Positions 1 through 10,948 are shown, counted from the stretch's first letter. The stretch is DNA of 64,000 nucleotides from Monoplex corrugatus (GCA_030674185.1 CM060308.1:40390357-40454356); one strand, 5' to 3'. The notes: generated from the sequence alone by a model not told the origin. A program made the numbers and translations.

Positions 1-1830
1 GCCAGATATACCATAAACAGACAATTTGACTAGTAACCTTTCATGGGGCACAGTATCAAAGGCCTTCTTAAAATCTAGATATATAACATCAACATTATGA
101 CCATCATCTATTCTTTTTGTCATATCTTCTACTACTTCAAGTAATTGCGTTACACATGATCGCTTTTTACGAAACCCGTGCTGACATTTTGCATACAATT
201 CATTATCCGTAAAGTGAGTTACAATTGAATCTAATTATGCTTTCTAACACTTTACATATCACACAAGTCAGGCTGATTGGTCTATAGTTTCCTGGATCTG
301 CTTTAGAACCCTTTTTAAACAAGGTTGTTACTTCAGCTGTCTTCCAGTCTTGTGGTAGGGTACCTGATTCTAATGTTGAACAAAGAACATAGTGGAACTG
401 ATAGTTCATCACCTAGTTCTTTAAAACTTTTGAAGGAATATGGTCAGGTCCCTGTGCTTTATTTGGGTTTAAGTTAACTAATTTATCACTCACTACTTTT
501 GGGGTGATTCTTACCTCTGACAAGGATACACCATTTGAATATGCACATTCAGCCAGTAAGGGTATATTTGTTACATCTTCACGTGTAAAAACACTAGCAA
601 AGAAGTTATTTAGAGTTTCTGCTTTTTCCTTATCATTTATGGCCAAGGATCCATCTGGTTTAATTAGAGTATCTACATCTGTATTGATTTTTAACTTATT
701 TTGGACATACTTCCAAAATAATTTAGGATTATCTTTACTCTCTTTAGCAACCTTTTTTTCATATTCCCTTTTTGTTACCTTTAACAGTTTTGTGCATTTA
801 TTTCTTTCCCGTATGTAATTCATATAATTCACTCCTGATTTAGTACTCAAGTATCTTTTAAATAATTTGTACTTCTTTTTAATGCTTCTCATAGCTTTTT
901 TATTCATCCAAATTGGGGTATATTTCTTCCTAGCATTTTTCTTTATTTTGGGGATACACTTCTCCATTCCTTCATATATATAGTATTCTTTATATACTTC
1001 CAGATTTCCTCTATGTCCATATCTGATATAACCTTCCAATCATGTTCAACTATCATACTTCTTAATTTAGAGTAGTCCCCCCAATTCAGAATATAAATAT
1101 ATTTTACTTGATCTGTAACTTTAAGCTTTTCCAAATTTAAATGAAATGATAAGACGTCATGGTCACTTTTACCCACTGGATCGAGATGTACAACTTCTGA
1201 AATAAATGTGTCATAGTTAAATAAAACCCAGTCATCAAGTGTTGGGTTTTGCCCTGGTCTTCTTCTTGTTGATTTAGTCACCTTTTGAATTAAGAATGAA
1301 TCCTGCACCTGTCTCATGATCTCATTTCCTTTTATCCTGGACCATTTTCCATCCCAGTGAACATTAGGATAATTGACATCGCCCATAATGCATATCTTAT
1401 CATATTTTAACATTTTATCTGATTTTAAGACTTCAAATAGTTTATTATTATTCTCTACGGTACTGGTGTTAGGATTTCTATACACACATCCAATCAACAC
1501 TTTACCATTACACACACAATCAAAAGTACACCACACACTTTCTTGATACTTATACTCATCAAATTCATCACACCCTCGAGCATTCAGGTGTTTATCGACA
1601 TATACGGTTACACCTCGCTGGTGATCCCTATTAATGAACATGTCAAAATTAGGGATGCAAAACTCTTTCTCACAAAAATTTTGTAAATTCTTAGGTATTA
1701 ATTCAGTTAATGCAATTACACTTGGATGAATATTATCAATCCTAGAAAATAACTCTTCTTTTTTATTCAAGAAACCATCAACATTAGAATATAACACCTG
1801 GAAAAAATCTGAACTTTTGTTATTTACACT
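1..1830 (-). pseudogene. non-LTR retrotransposon ORF2 (endonuclease + reverse transcriptase), frame-broken
   Basis: Read on the minus strand this encodes an APE-type endonuclease followed by a reverse transcriptase. The endonuclease (about 1797-943) starts at YSNVDGFLNKKEEL, has ALTE, GDVNYPN and the SDHD catalytic block (GKSDHDVLSF). A linker (1039-413) ends in the NKAQGPDHIPSKVLK block. The RT finger motif DPGNYRPISLTCVICKVLES lies near 300-230, and the first part of the palm (YLDFKKAFDTVPHERLL) is at about 90-20, where the window cuts the element. At least two frameshifts (about 1000 and about 410) break the frame, so it is dead. The RT resembles the CR1/Jockey group; the clade is an inference. 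The same family is present as the plus-strand element from 2.15 kb, at visibly lower than 60% protein identity, so the two are different subfamilies. Confidence 0.88.
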
Positions 1831-1951
1831 ATATACATGTTTGCCTTGTAGTCAATTGCCAGAAGAACCGGCTCTAGGGGTGGCCTCAGCGCCCTCGACA
1901 GCGTGTGATTGGGTTTTTGAGCCTGGTTTAAGTGTTACTATTTTATAGTTT

Positions 1952-2158
1952 CTATACTAATACTAAAATAGCCAAGTTTAGTTCTCCTGCCTCAGTTCTC
2001 CTTTGTTTTTCTTCTCTCAATGTTTTGTATTTGTCTCGCTGGTTTTTTGTGAGGTCGTGATTGATATAAATCTTTGTATCTCTGGGAGATTTATCTTTAT
2101 TCAGTTGGGGAGCTTTTTTCATAATTTCTGGGCAAATGACATGAAACATTGACAATTA
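1952..2158 (-). pseudogene. ORF1 C-terminal remnant of the minus-strand non-LTR element
   Basis: Reads PRDTKIYINHDLTKNQRDKY then TLREEKQRRTEAGELNL. A 'DLTKxQRxxxxxLREExKRRxxAGE' tail is common at the end of ORF1 or ORF1-like proteins of invertebrate non-LTR elements. It lies immediately upstream of the endonuclease frame on the same strand, with the expected order ORF1 then ORF2. It is 67 codons and 5'-truncated at the junction with the opposite-strand element at about 2155. The family assignment rests on resemblance only. Confidence 0.55.
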
Positions 2159-2618
2159 AATCAGCCAGAACAGTCAAAAAATGCAGAAAATGTAAATATT
2201 GTAAATAAAGGGAAGTTTGTAAGCAATGAGTGTAAAGTTTTTTATACAAATATTGATGGATTAATAAACAAAAGAGAAGAATTATTGTTTTTGATAGAAG
2301 AAGAGGAACCCAGTATTGTTGCCATCACTGAGTTTTTAAGCAAAAGTCAGTCAGATTATTTTTTAGCAGAATACACTATTCCTGGCTGTACTGTATTTAC
2401 CAATGCCAAACCTAAGAGGGGCGTTTTGATGTATGTTAAGACAAACCTGAATGCTCAGGAATGTATTAAACTTAACACGACACATTTTGAAGAATGTGTA
2501 TGGGCACATTTTGTCACTAAAGATGGATTAAAAGTCCTACTGGGATGCATATATAAAAGTCCTAATACCACTTCAGAAAATGAAGAAAATTTATGTAAAC
2601 TGTTAAACAATAAATATA
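2155..2618 (+). pseudogene. endonuclease N-terminal part of the split retrotransposon
   Basis: An open frame reads VFYTNIDGLINKREELLFLI, then AITE, FTNAKPKRGVLMYVKTNLNA and LLGCIYKSPNT, i.e. the N-terminal half of an APE-like endonuclease. It aligns block by block with the minus-strand element (YSNVDGFLNKKEEL, ALTE, RGVTVYV, LIGCVYRNPNT). It ends at LCKLLNNK where the Tc1 terminal repeat begins at 2619. There is no internal stop. Confidence 0.85.
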
Positions 2619-4243
2619 AGCTACGCACAAAAAGTTAAGGATCACTATGAGAAAACAGGTGCGTAATAAACTCAGTTCGCTACTGTTATTTATTTCTCAG
2701 TCCAGCCAAATTGTTATGAATTCTTGTTCAGCTGTAAGTGGCGATGTTGTGTTAGTGCGAAAATTGCACGGGATTCTCTACTACTGAGCTTGGCCGCAAA
2801 CGGAAAAGCGGAAACTTGCGAAAAAGGACCTTGTTTTGGACCGTTCTGCCTGAACACATTGCACAAGCCAGATGGAAAAACCATTATGCACGTGCAAGCA
2901 CTGCTGTTTATGTGTGAGATGCTGTCTCTTGCTTGGCTTTATAAGAAGACATTCCACCAGTAGTAGGCCTGATCTGACAATGCCTCCACGACGAAAATTG
3001 AGCGAGTTTGAGAGGGGACGAGCTGTTGCATGGTTCCAAGATGGTGTTCCCAAGCGAGAAGTGGCCAGGCGACTTCAGGTGTCCATCTCGGTCATTGTCA
3101 GACTGATTCAACGCTTCACAGCCACTGGGAGGGTCCATGAAAGACGCAGATCTGGTCGACCGAAGAAGACAAACCCACGTGAAGATCGTCTCATTGAACG
3201 ACAAGCCCTGCAGACAAGAACAGCCTCTTCCAGCATCATTCGAAGGCAGCTGAGAGTGGCTACTAACATCAACATCAGCCAGCAGACCGTACGGAACCGC
3301 CTTCATGGGTTTAACCTCCGTTCTCGTCGCCCAGCTGTACGGCCACGCTTAACTCCAGCCCATAGGGCAGCACGCCACGCCTTCTGCAGACGTCACGTGA
3401 GGTGGACACGTCAGCAATGGTCCCAGGTCCTGTTCAGTGATGAATCACGCTTCACCATGAACCACAACGACGGCCGACTGAGGGTCTGGAGGCGCCCAAG
3501 GCAACGCTTTATTGACACCACTGTCCATGAAAAGGTGGCCTTTGGTGGAGGTTCTGTAATGGTCTGGGGGGCCTTCAGCCTTCACCACAGAACACCCTTG
3601 TATCATGTACAGGGTAACCTGACTGGCCTCCGATACCGGGATGAGATCCTTCGACCGCTGGCTGTGCCTACACTGCAGCAGATGGGACCGACGGCTGTCT
3701 ACCAGGATGACAACGCTCGCCCCCACAGGGCAAGGGTGGTCAACGACTTCCTGCAGCAGTCTGGAGTCAACAGAATGGAGTGGCCAGCATGCAGTCCCGA
3801 TCTCAACCCGATTGAGAACCTCTGGGATGAGCTGGATCGCAAAGTGAGGAGCAACCACCCCCCTCCCAGGGATGCCCAACACCTCTACCAGATGCTGCAG
3901 GCTGAGTGGCAGGCGCTTCCACAGAGGATCTTCACCAACCTGGTCAACTCGATGAGGACTCGCTGCGTCGAGTGCCAGAACAGCCATGGCGGTTACACGC
4001 ATTACTGAACTTTTGGGAGCATCAGAATACCCTGTCTTGTGATTTCAATGACTTTGGGAAATCAAATTTCGATACGTACCCACTTTGATCAAATGTACAC
4101 ACCAAACGATTGCTCGAAATTGAAGGCAATTGTGTATCGTTATCACTAAAATATGGAATTAAATGTTTGCCAAACTTCAACGCATTGGCTTTCTTATTTT
4201 GAAAGTTATGAATTTTTGTGCAAGTGATCCTTAACTTTTTGTG
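2619..4243 (+). mobile_element. Tc1/mariner transposon, copy 1 (right end clipped)
   Basis: The left terminus starts agctacgcacaaaaagttaa after a TA at 2617-2618. The right end shows the inverted repeat reading agtgatccttaactttttgtg and then stops, lacking the last 7 bases and the TA duplication present in copy 2. Host protein alignment also lacks about ten codons just after the insertion (between LLNNK and GDFNFPN), so a small deletion took out the transposon tip and adjacent host DNA. It carries an uninterrupted transposase and is nearly identical to copy 2 (11690-13322), so both are young. Confidence 0.93.
2980..4008 (+). CDS. Tc1-family DD34E transposase, copy 1
   Basis: A cut-and-paste transposase of 342 residues starting at MPPRRKLSEFERGRAVAW. 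The N-terminal half has two helix-turn-helix regions (about 7-50 and 62-115) with a GRPKK AT-hook-like linker at 59-63. The catalytic DDE triad is visible: D154 (FSDESRF), D244 (QDDNARPH) and E279 (DLNPIENLW). There are 34 residues between the second D and the E, the Tc1 spacing. The frame is open upstream to an ATG at 2872, but Tc1 enzymes are about 340 residues, so 2980 is preferred. It differs from copy 2 at only six residues, among them H133/R, R174/G and H183/Q. All triad residues are kept, so the enzyme could be active, although this copy has lost one terminus. Confidence 0.92.
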   Translation: MPPRRKLSEFERGRAVAWFQDGVPKREVARRLQVSISVIVRLIQRFTATGRVHERRRSGRPKKTNPREDRLIERQALQTRTASSSIIRRQLRVATNINISQQTVRNRLHGFNLRSRRPAVRPRLTPAHRAARHAFCRRHVRWTRQQWSQVLFSDESRFTMNHNDGRLRVWRRPRQRFIDTTVHEKVAFGGGSVMVWGAFSLHHRTPLYHVQGNLTGLRYRDEILRPLAVPTLQQMGPTAVYQDDNARPHRARVVNDFLQQSGVNRMEWPACSPDLNPIENLWDELDRKVRSNHPPPRDAQHLYQMLQAEWQALPQRIFTNLVNSMRTRCVECQNSHGGYTHY

Positions 4244-5488
4244 GGAGATTTTAATTTTCCTAACATCGACTGGAAGGGAAAATGGACAGGTGTTAGGGAT
4301 AACACATTCATTGAATGCTTGAATGATGCGTATTTAATACAAATGGTAAAATCTCCAACTAGAAGAAGGGAGGGACAAAAATCAAATATTCTTGACTTGG
4401 TGATAACAAATAATGAAGAATTTATATCTGAAATTAAACATTATTGTCCCATAGGCAAAAGTGACCATGAGGTACTGATTTTCGAGCTGTATGTTCAAAC
4501 ACCCAAAACTCAAAATACCACAAATTATAAGTTTAATTTCAAAAGAGGAAATTATGCAAAGATGAAACAAGAACTGAGTCAGGAAGATTGGACAGTTTTA
4601 AATTCCATGATGGATGTTGATAAGACTTTGGACACAATAAAAAATAAAATCCTACTTTCCATGGAACAAAATATACCAAAAATAAAAACCAGTGATAATG
4701 TAAAAACTAAACCACTGTGGATTAACAAAAAAGTTTGGAGATTAAAAAAAAAAAAAAAGAAGCATTATCTTTTTAAGAGGTTTTTAGAAACTAAAGTGGG
4801 GAAAGACTATCTTCATTATATAGCGATAAGAAACAGTTGTACCAAAGAAATTAAACGTGCAAAGAAAGAATATGAAAAAAACGTAGCAAAAGACTGTCAG
4901 TTTAACCCTAAAAGATTTTGGAAATATGTGCAATCAAAGTGCAAAGTAAAAGTAGGTATTAGCCCATTGTCAATGACTAAGGCTGATGGTGACACTGCAT
5001 TATCCGACATTGATAAAGCAAATACCTTAAACAAATCTTTTGCTAGTGTATTTACAAAAGAGAACTTGGAAAATCTACCATCTATAAATATAGCAAATTG
5101 GTCAGATGGCAAAACAATAACAGATTTGGTAGTTACACCTGAGGCAGTTGAAAATAAGTTAAAGATGTTAAATGTAAATAAGGCTCAAGGACCTGATAAT
5201 ATTCATCCGAGGATTTTTAAAGAATTGAGTAAAGAACTATCTGTACCACTCAGCATATTGTTTAATAAATCGTTGGAAAGGGAAATAGTACCTACAGAGT
5301 GGAAGAATGCATACGTCACAGCTTTGTTCAAAAAGGGTACAAAAAGTGATCCTGGTAATTATAGACCAGTTAGCCTAACTTCAGTACCATGCAAAGTATT
5401 GGAATCTATAATAAGGGATGTTATAGTTGATCACATGACTTTAAGTAAACTTTACACAGAATGTCAGCATGGTTTCCGACAACATAGA
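4244..5488 (+). pseudogene. endonuclease C-terminus, linker and RT fingers of the split retrotransposon
   Basis: A single open frame of about 415 codons. It opens with GDFNFPNIDWKGKW, has GKSDHEVLIF (endonuclease SDH motif), a lysine-rich linker, NVNKAQGPDNIHPRIFKEL and then RT fingers DPGNYRPVSLTSVPCKVLES. It ends at CQHGFRQHR, exactly where a second retrotransposon begins. The frame resumes at 7431 with TQLLQVMNYF. The long intact frame implies that decay of this element is recent relative to the minus-strand one. Confidence 0.87.
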
Positions 5489-5639
5489 TAATAATAATAA
5501 TATAATAATATATTTTATTTATATAGCGCAAAATCTTGACAAAATCAAATCTAAGCGCTGAGCGTATACATGCATACATACCTACATACATATGAGCGTA
5601 TACATGCATACATACATGCTTACATACTTACATACATAA

Positions 5640-5720
5640 ATCTAAGCTGAGCGTATACATGCATGCATACATACATACATACATAAATCTAAGCGTATAC
5701 ATACATACATACATACATAC
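5640..5720. repeat. tandem catacata (ACAT)n repeats
   Basis: Several runs of the four-base unit acat/cata between about 5565 and 5735, interleaved with copies of 'taaatctaagc(gctga)gcgtatacatg'. They form part of the 3' untranslated region of the CR1/L2 element. Confidence 0.7.
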
Positions 5721-5802
5721 GTACGCACATGCATACATAATAATTACAACATTTATACAGCGCAAATCTCAACAAAATCAAATCCAAGCGCCGAAAAGAC
5801 AC

Positions 5803-5837
5803 ATGCACACACGCACGCACGCACACGCACGCACACG

Positions 5838-5899
<62 letters not shown>

Positions 5900-5917
5900 A
5901 CACACACACACACTGCA
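5803..5917. repeat. (CA)n microsatellite with CACG start
   Basis: About 115 bases of cacg then uninterrupted ca dinucleotides, broken once by 'cacca'. It lies within the nested retrotransposon's 3' region. The six-frame proteins over it are artefacts. Confidence 0.95.
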
Positions 5918-6067
5918 TGGCCACAAATGGGGAGAAAAGAATAAAAGCAAGAATAAAACCAATGGAAAACCACAGAGAGCACATCATATACAATTATATA
6001 TTAAAACAAAGTGATTCCCCTCCGAGCGGAGACAGGCTGCAGAGGGGGGTTGAGTGAGGTTAGGATT

Positions 6068-7423
6068 TTATGCAGAGGAGAAAAGGTGAGTTTTGAGAGC
6101 GGACTTGAAGGAGGCAAAAGTAGGTTGCTGACGGACTGAGAGAGGAAGTTTGTTCCAGGAGAGTGGACCAGAAACAGAGAAGGCTCGTGGACCATAGGTA
6201 TTGAGCTTAGTGCGTGGAAAGCGAAAAGTCAGAGGATCGGAGGCAGAGCGGAGGGTACATGAGGGAAGATAGATCTCAAGTAGGCTTGACAGGTAATCGG
6301 GGGCTGCGTTATTGAGGCTTTTGTAGCACATGGTGTCTAGTTTGTACTGTATGCGCTTTGATACAGGGAGCCAGTGAAGTTGTGCCAGGAGAGGAGATAT
6401 GTGGTCAGCTTTTTTCTTTTTTAGTACAAGGCGTACAGCATTGTTTTGAATGCGCTGTAGGATGTGAATGGTGGAGGCAGGAAGACCAGACAGGAGTGAA
6501 TTGCAATAGTCAATGCGAGACATTATGAAGGAGAGAACGAGTTTTGCAGTTGTTTCGACAGAGAGATACTTCCTGATCAGGCTTATACGATGGAGATGAT
6601 AGTAGCAAGATCTGGCAGTTTGAGAAACAAAGTTGTTCATGGACAGGTAGAGTCAATGCAGACACCAAGGTTTTTAGCTGAATCAGAAATTGGGACTGAT
6701 GTGTTACATAATGGGAGAGAAAGAGGAGGCAGCTGGGAAAGTTTCTGACGGTGCCAATGAGGATAGCTTCTGTCTTGTCGTCATTAAGCTGAAGTCTATT
6801 GTGTGTCATCCAGTTCTTAATGTCCGAGTAACACTCAGTGGTGCGAGTCAACAGGCGCTGTATATTATCAGGTGAGTCACTATCTTGAAGTTGGGTGTCG
6901 TCAGCATAGAAGTGGTGTTTTATAGAGTGGGAGTTGATGATGGTGGACAGGGGGAGGTATAAAGAGTGAAAAGAACAGGGCCAAGGACAGATCCTTGTGG
7001 AACACCACAGGTCAGGTATGCAGGTTGAGAGTAAGTGCCATTGATGAGAACAGTTTGTTTTCTGTTTGATAAATACGAAGTGAAAAAGGAGAGAGCAATG
7101 TCAGAGATGCCAAAAGTATGATGAAGTCTAGAAAGGAGAATACCATGGTCAATGGTATCGAAGGCTGCAGACAGATCAAGGAGTGTGAGGAGAGAGACTT
7201 TGCCAGTATCAGTTGCAAGGAGGAGATTGTTGAGAATGTGTAGTAGGGCAGTTTCAGTGCTATGGCACTGGCGGTAGGCTGACTGGAAAGGATTGAGGAG
7301 ATTGTTGGCAGACAGGTGAGAGTTCAGCTGGTTGAGGACGACCTTTTCAAGGAGTTTTGACAAGAAAGAGAGATTAGAGATAGGCCTGTAATTTTTCAGT
7401 TCATTTGGGTCTAGATCGTGCAT
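6068..7423 (-). pseudogene. reverse transcriptase of the nested CR1/L2-like element, two frameshifts
   Basis: Three overlapping minus-strand frames together give one RT. 7423-6920 has NYRPISNLSFLSKLLEKVVL, SAYRQCHSTETALL, LLDLSAAFDTIDH and CGVPQGSVLGPVLFTLY. 6940-6690 carries the FYADDTQL catalytic motif and WMTHNRLQLNDDKTEAI. 6640-6068 has the C-terminal [27 protein letters not shown] and [11 protein letters not shown] blocks. Frameshifts near 6930 and 6690 separate them. The C-terminal HWLPV...RI.YK and WN.LP signatures are characteristic of CR1/L2 elements. It lacks the endonuclease, which fits 5' truncation. Confidence 0.88.
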
Positions 7424-7430
7424 TACCCAG

Positions 7431-8370
7431 TTATTACAAGTAATGAATTATTTTACTAATCTATTGGATAAAGGAGAGAATATAGATATTATTTACTTGG
7501 ATTTTAGAAAAGCGTTTGATTCTGTTCCGCATGAAAGATTGCTTATCAAACTGCAGTATTATAGAATTACGGGTAAGTTACTAGCTTGGATTAGAGACTT
7601 TTTAAAAGATGGAAAACGGTTAGAGTTGGAAATGATTACTCTAAATATACAGATGTACTGATCGGTATACCTCAAGGGAGTGTACTTGGTCCTGTTATTT
7701 TTACTATTTTCATAAATGATTTACCTCAGAAAATTAATAGTTTTTGTAAGATCTTTGCAGATGACACTAAAATATACAATACATCTTCTAATCATAGTAT
7801 TTGCAGAAGGATTTAGATACATTGGACGATTGGTCCATTGGTCAGAAACTTGGAATCTTTTCTTTAATGCTTCAAAATGTAAAGTCTTGTATTTAGGAAA
7901 AAGTAACCCATGTAACAAATATTCTATGATAAATGATGGTATTACCTGTGAAATAATAGAATGTTTAGAAGAAAAAGATTTAGGAGTAATATTTGATAAA
8001 AGTCTCAAATTTGATAATCACATTCAAAATGTTGTTAATAAATCAAACAAGTTGCTTGGAATCATAAAAAGAACATTCTCATACATAAACAGGGAGACAT
8101 TTTTATATTTGTACAAAGGCTTAGTGAGGCCTCATTTGGAGTATGGTAACATTATTTGGTTTCCACGTCTTAAAAGACAGTCAGCATTGATAGAGAAGAT
8201 ACAAAGAAGAGCTACTAAATTAATTCATGGTTTTCCAAATTATTCATATAGAGAAAGATTAGAATTACTCAATTTACCCAGTTTAAAAGCAAGAAGAATG
8301 AGGGGAGATCTGATCCAAAGTTTCAAGATTTTTAACAATATAGATGACGTAGAACGGTAGATAGAACAGA
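7431..8370 (+). pseudogene. RT palm to C-terminus of the split plus-strand retrotransposon
   Basis: Resumes at TQLLQVMNYFTNLLDKGENI, followed by IIYLDFRKAFDSVPHERLL. A frameshift near 7630 moves to the frame with IGIPQGSVLGPVIFTIF and the catalytic FADDTKIY. A second shift near 7800 leads to FNASKCKVLYLGK, LGVIFDKSLKFDNHI and the C-terminal YLYKGLVRPHLEYGNIIW. A remnant after 8370 still reads FTNRIAHVWNKLPNEI. All the expected RT blocks are present but not in a single frame. Confidence 0.88.
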
Positions 8371-8811
8371 ATTTTTCAAACTGACAAATTATGACAAAAC
8401 AAGAAATAATACTGATAAAATATTTATAGAATATTGCAAGACTAACATTAGAAAGTTTTATTTTACAAACAGAATTGCACATGTATGGAATAAATTACCA
8501 AACGAAATTAAAAAGAGCACAAAACACAAACTCATTTAAAAACCAGCTTGACCATTGGAAACATTACATTGAACTTAAATACGAATATGATGAATGAATC
8601 ATCAAAAAACTGGGTGTATGACTATGACAGACCTTGACTACGCGTGTAAGAAAATAAAAATAAAAATGATGGGACTTGAAATAGCCGAACGGCTAATGTG
8701 TTATGTCCCTATTACTAAACTAAACTAAACTAAGAGTTATAACGCAATTATAATAATTATGAACAAATTGTGACTTTTGAAAATCTGCTGAGTAGACCCA
8801 CACACACTTAG

Positions 8812-8990
8812 TTTCAGTTTCAGTTTCTCAGGATGACGTCTCCGTGCTCGGAACGAATTCCATATGCACTAACGTCACAGGTGCCATGATATGTATGGTG
8901 ATCATCATGGCACAAGCCTTAAGCCTGCACATAAACCCATGAGCTGACCAGGTCCTGAGGCTATGTTTTACCTACTACCTAGTCTGTACT
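8812..8990 (+). repeat. dispersed SINE-like repeat, copy 1
   Basis: Begins gtttcagtttcagtttctca and continues ggatgacgtctccgtgctcg. A diverged inverted copy lies at about 20700-20955, sharing the blocks atgacgtct-c-gtgctc, attcc...atgcacta and catcatggca-aagcc. Tracts like 'cagtttcagttt...' are, from memory, common at the end of gastropod SINEs. No RNA polymerase III boxes were recognised in this copy. Confidence 0.55.
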
Positions 8991-9906
8991 TTATACTGGT
9001 ATTATATCAGCCTACCACTGGAATAATCTTGGTTAGGCCTACATGTGAATATGACATGTATGTGTGTGTCTTACCTTCAGAAAAGGAACATATATACTGT
9101 ATAAAGTAAATAAGTGTAACTGTAAGTAAGCAAGCAAACAAGTAACTTAGTAAGTGAATAATAAGTAAGGAAGTAGGTGAATAAATAAATACAAAATAAA
9201 GGAGTATGTAGATGAATAAACAGACCTGTAAGAGATGTAGTAACAGTAAATACATGCACATACCCACATGCCCGCACACAGACATACAGTGATACACACA
9301 TACATTCATAAAGTATACACACCCATATCGACACAGCATGATGGCAGACAACAACAGCTATAAGAACAACAACACCAGCAAAGAGGAAACACCCATATAT
9401 ATATATATATACATATCATGCCAAACTTACAGACATATCTGGATAACAACAAACTGCGAAAGTGTAATCTTCCGTACCGTCCCACAGCTTCAGATATAGT
9501 TCGCATTCGTCACTAACCAAGACCTGGCTGGTGTCAGTATCAAAATTTTATATTATTAGGACTTGCCTGGATTATGGGTTGGGGAAGGGAGTGGGAGAGG
9601 TATGCTTAGCGCAGTACTGTTCAAATGGTTGTAACTGGTTTTGTAATTAACAAATTAACAGTGCAGTTTTTACACGTGGCCTATTGATAATTGTAAACTG
9701 AATCAGACACACACAGAACATCAATTCTTTGATTGAGGCATAATAGAAAGTTTCCTATATGAAACAGAATCACAATGCCAGTGCACAAATCAGTGATGTT
9801 TACTTGCAAACAATGTTTCCATATATATGTAGATATTCATATTTTCTTGACCGCCAAATCCAAACAAGTTTTGACAAAGTTTAGGCTAAATGTTTTTATG
9901 TTATAG
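8991..9906. other. no gene recognised upstream of the first mapped sororin exon
   Basis: AT-rich sequence with a short (AT)n at about 9395-9410 and direct repeats of 'agtaagtaa' near 9110-9180. It may contain the promoter and a 5' untranslated exon of the sororin-like gene, but I cannot place a transcription start. Confidence 0.5.
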
Positions 9907-9992
9907 ACCCAGTAGCACCACCATGGCAGCAGAGAAGATGCAACAGTTAATCTTTCAGGAGGACCAAGTGCTTCACAAAGCATTATTAGACT
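9907..9992 (+). CDS. candidate first coding exon of the sororin-like gene
   Basis: A polypyrimidine/AG acceptor (ttatag) ends at 9906, a start codon in strong context (ccaccATGg) lies at 9923, and a gtaaga donor follows at 9993. The coding part gives 23 residues, MAAEKMQQLIFQEDQVLHKA then LLD, plus one base. That leaves phase 1, which is exactly what the next exon (14410, opening with two bases) needs. The phase match and Kozak context are seen directly. Membership in the sororin-like gene is an inference, because N-termini of this family are not conserved. Confidence 0.45.
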
Positions 9993-10877
9993 GTAAGACA
10001 AAAAAACATACACATAAACTGATAAAGCAAATAGGTCGCTACATGTCAAACTCCATTGTTATGATGAAAACATGAACTATGATAATGCAAAGTTAAGACT
10101 GCCCTCACTAACCTGTGTTATGATGTAGTCCCTTCTCGCTTAAAATTTCCTGCACTTGTCAGGCATACAGACCTGTCTCTGTCTTTGAAGACAGACTGAG
10201 AGGTTTCAGTTAGGCCATCGCATTGGGCTGAGCAATAGTCCTGAGTGCCCTGCTGTGAGACCTGGGAGGCTATACTTCAACCAACACCATCTCATGTTTC
10301 CGGTCTTTTATCATAACAATGGGGTTTGCCACTCTGTTTCTGTCTTGCTCCTTTGCTTTCTGTTGTTTTCTGCCTTGCCGTCCATGCCTTGCGGTCCATT
10401 TACCTATACATGTCCAATAAACAGAGCCTGGAATTCGTCGCAGAAATCAAAATCGAAAATCGCGCAAAAAAATATTTTTCGCATTAAAAAAAAATCGACG
10501 ACCATACTTAAAAAAAAGTTTTGATGAATATGTCTGTGTATGAACACACTGAAACGATCTGCTGTGTATGATGGATCCTGATCTTGTGCCCAATGTTTAT
10601 TAAATACTCTTTTGACTGATATTCATTGCGATTTTCAGTGTGTTAGATGCCTTTAAATTTGTCTCCAGAATGCCTCAGAATGCACAGATTTTAGTCTTGA
10701 TTTTTTAAATTTTCCGGGGGAGCATGCCCCCCGGACCCCCCTAGAAGTTTCCTCTTTTTTTTTTCTTAGCAATTCCAGGCTCTGAATAAAGCTTGACATA
10801 TTTCTTTTCATCGTCATGTATCATGTTCTGTTTTTTTAACCCCCTGTGATAAATTGGACGGAGTGGTCAACACAAGG

Positions 10878-10948
<71 letters not shown>

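Larger units (their letters stand above)
5489..7430 (-). mobile_element. CR1/L2-type non-LTR retrotransposon nested in the RT of another element
   Basis: On the minus strand the element runs from an RT-finger start near 7423 (5' truncated) to a 3' end at 5489-5540. The 3' end reads tgcgctatataaataaaata and then a (TAA)n tail, a terminus typical of CR1/L2-like elements. It interrupts the plus-strand host element between FRQHR and TQLLQ, which is the order expected for an insertion into the RT domain. Its 3' untranslated part has hosted a long CA microsatellite and tandem catacatacata repeats. I could not identify a target duplication. Confidence 0.85.
2155..8736 (+). mobile_element. plus-strand non-LTR retrotransposon, split in three by two later insertions
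   Basis: One retrotransposon copy can be followed across two insertions: endonuclease start 2155-2618, endonuclease/linker/RT fingers 4244-5488, RT palm to C-terminus 7431-8370, then a 3' tail. The protein runs in correct domain order and the breaks coincide with a Tc1 transposon (2619-4243) and a CR1/L2 element (5489-7430). The 3' end carries short direct repeats of ctaaa at about 8716-8736, the simple-repeat tail expected of this group. It is 5' truncated or joined head to head with the minus-strand relative at about 2155. Frameshifts near 7630 and 7800 make it non-functional. Confidence 0.85.

Noticed and set aside
1..2618. Twin-priming inversion of a single retrotransposon to explain the head-to-head arrangement
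   Set aside because: Both halves contain overlapping endonuclease and RT content and belong to diverged subfamilies, so they are two insertions.
2872..2979. Longer Tc1 transposase starting at 2872 (and 11944)
   Set aside because: The extra 36 residues are cysteine-rich and unlike Tc1 N-termini; family length and start context favour 2980 and 12052.
3445..4002. 185-codon antisense ORF over the Tc1 transposase (repeated at 12517-13074)
   Set aside because: Shadow of the transposase codons on the opposite strand; its conservation between copies is due only to the near identity of the transposons.
5753..5993. Cys/Val- and Thr/His-repeat ORFs over CA/TG arrays (also 42403, 44735, 50783, 53490, 57478, 60291)
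   Set aside because: Direct translation of dinucleotide repeats; no start context, splice support or non-repeat sequence of interest.
10881..10946. (TA)n tract as a replication origin or promoter element
   Set aside because: Simple dinucleotide expansion, duplicated together with the neighbouring repeat at 11680; no other supporting feature.
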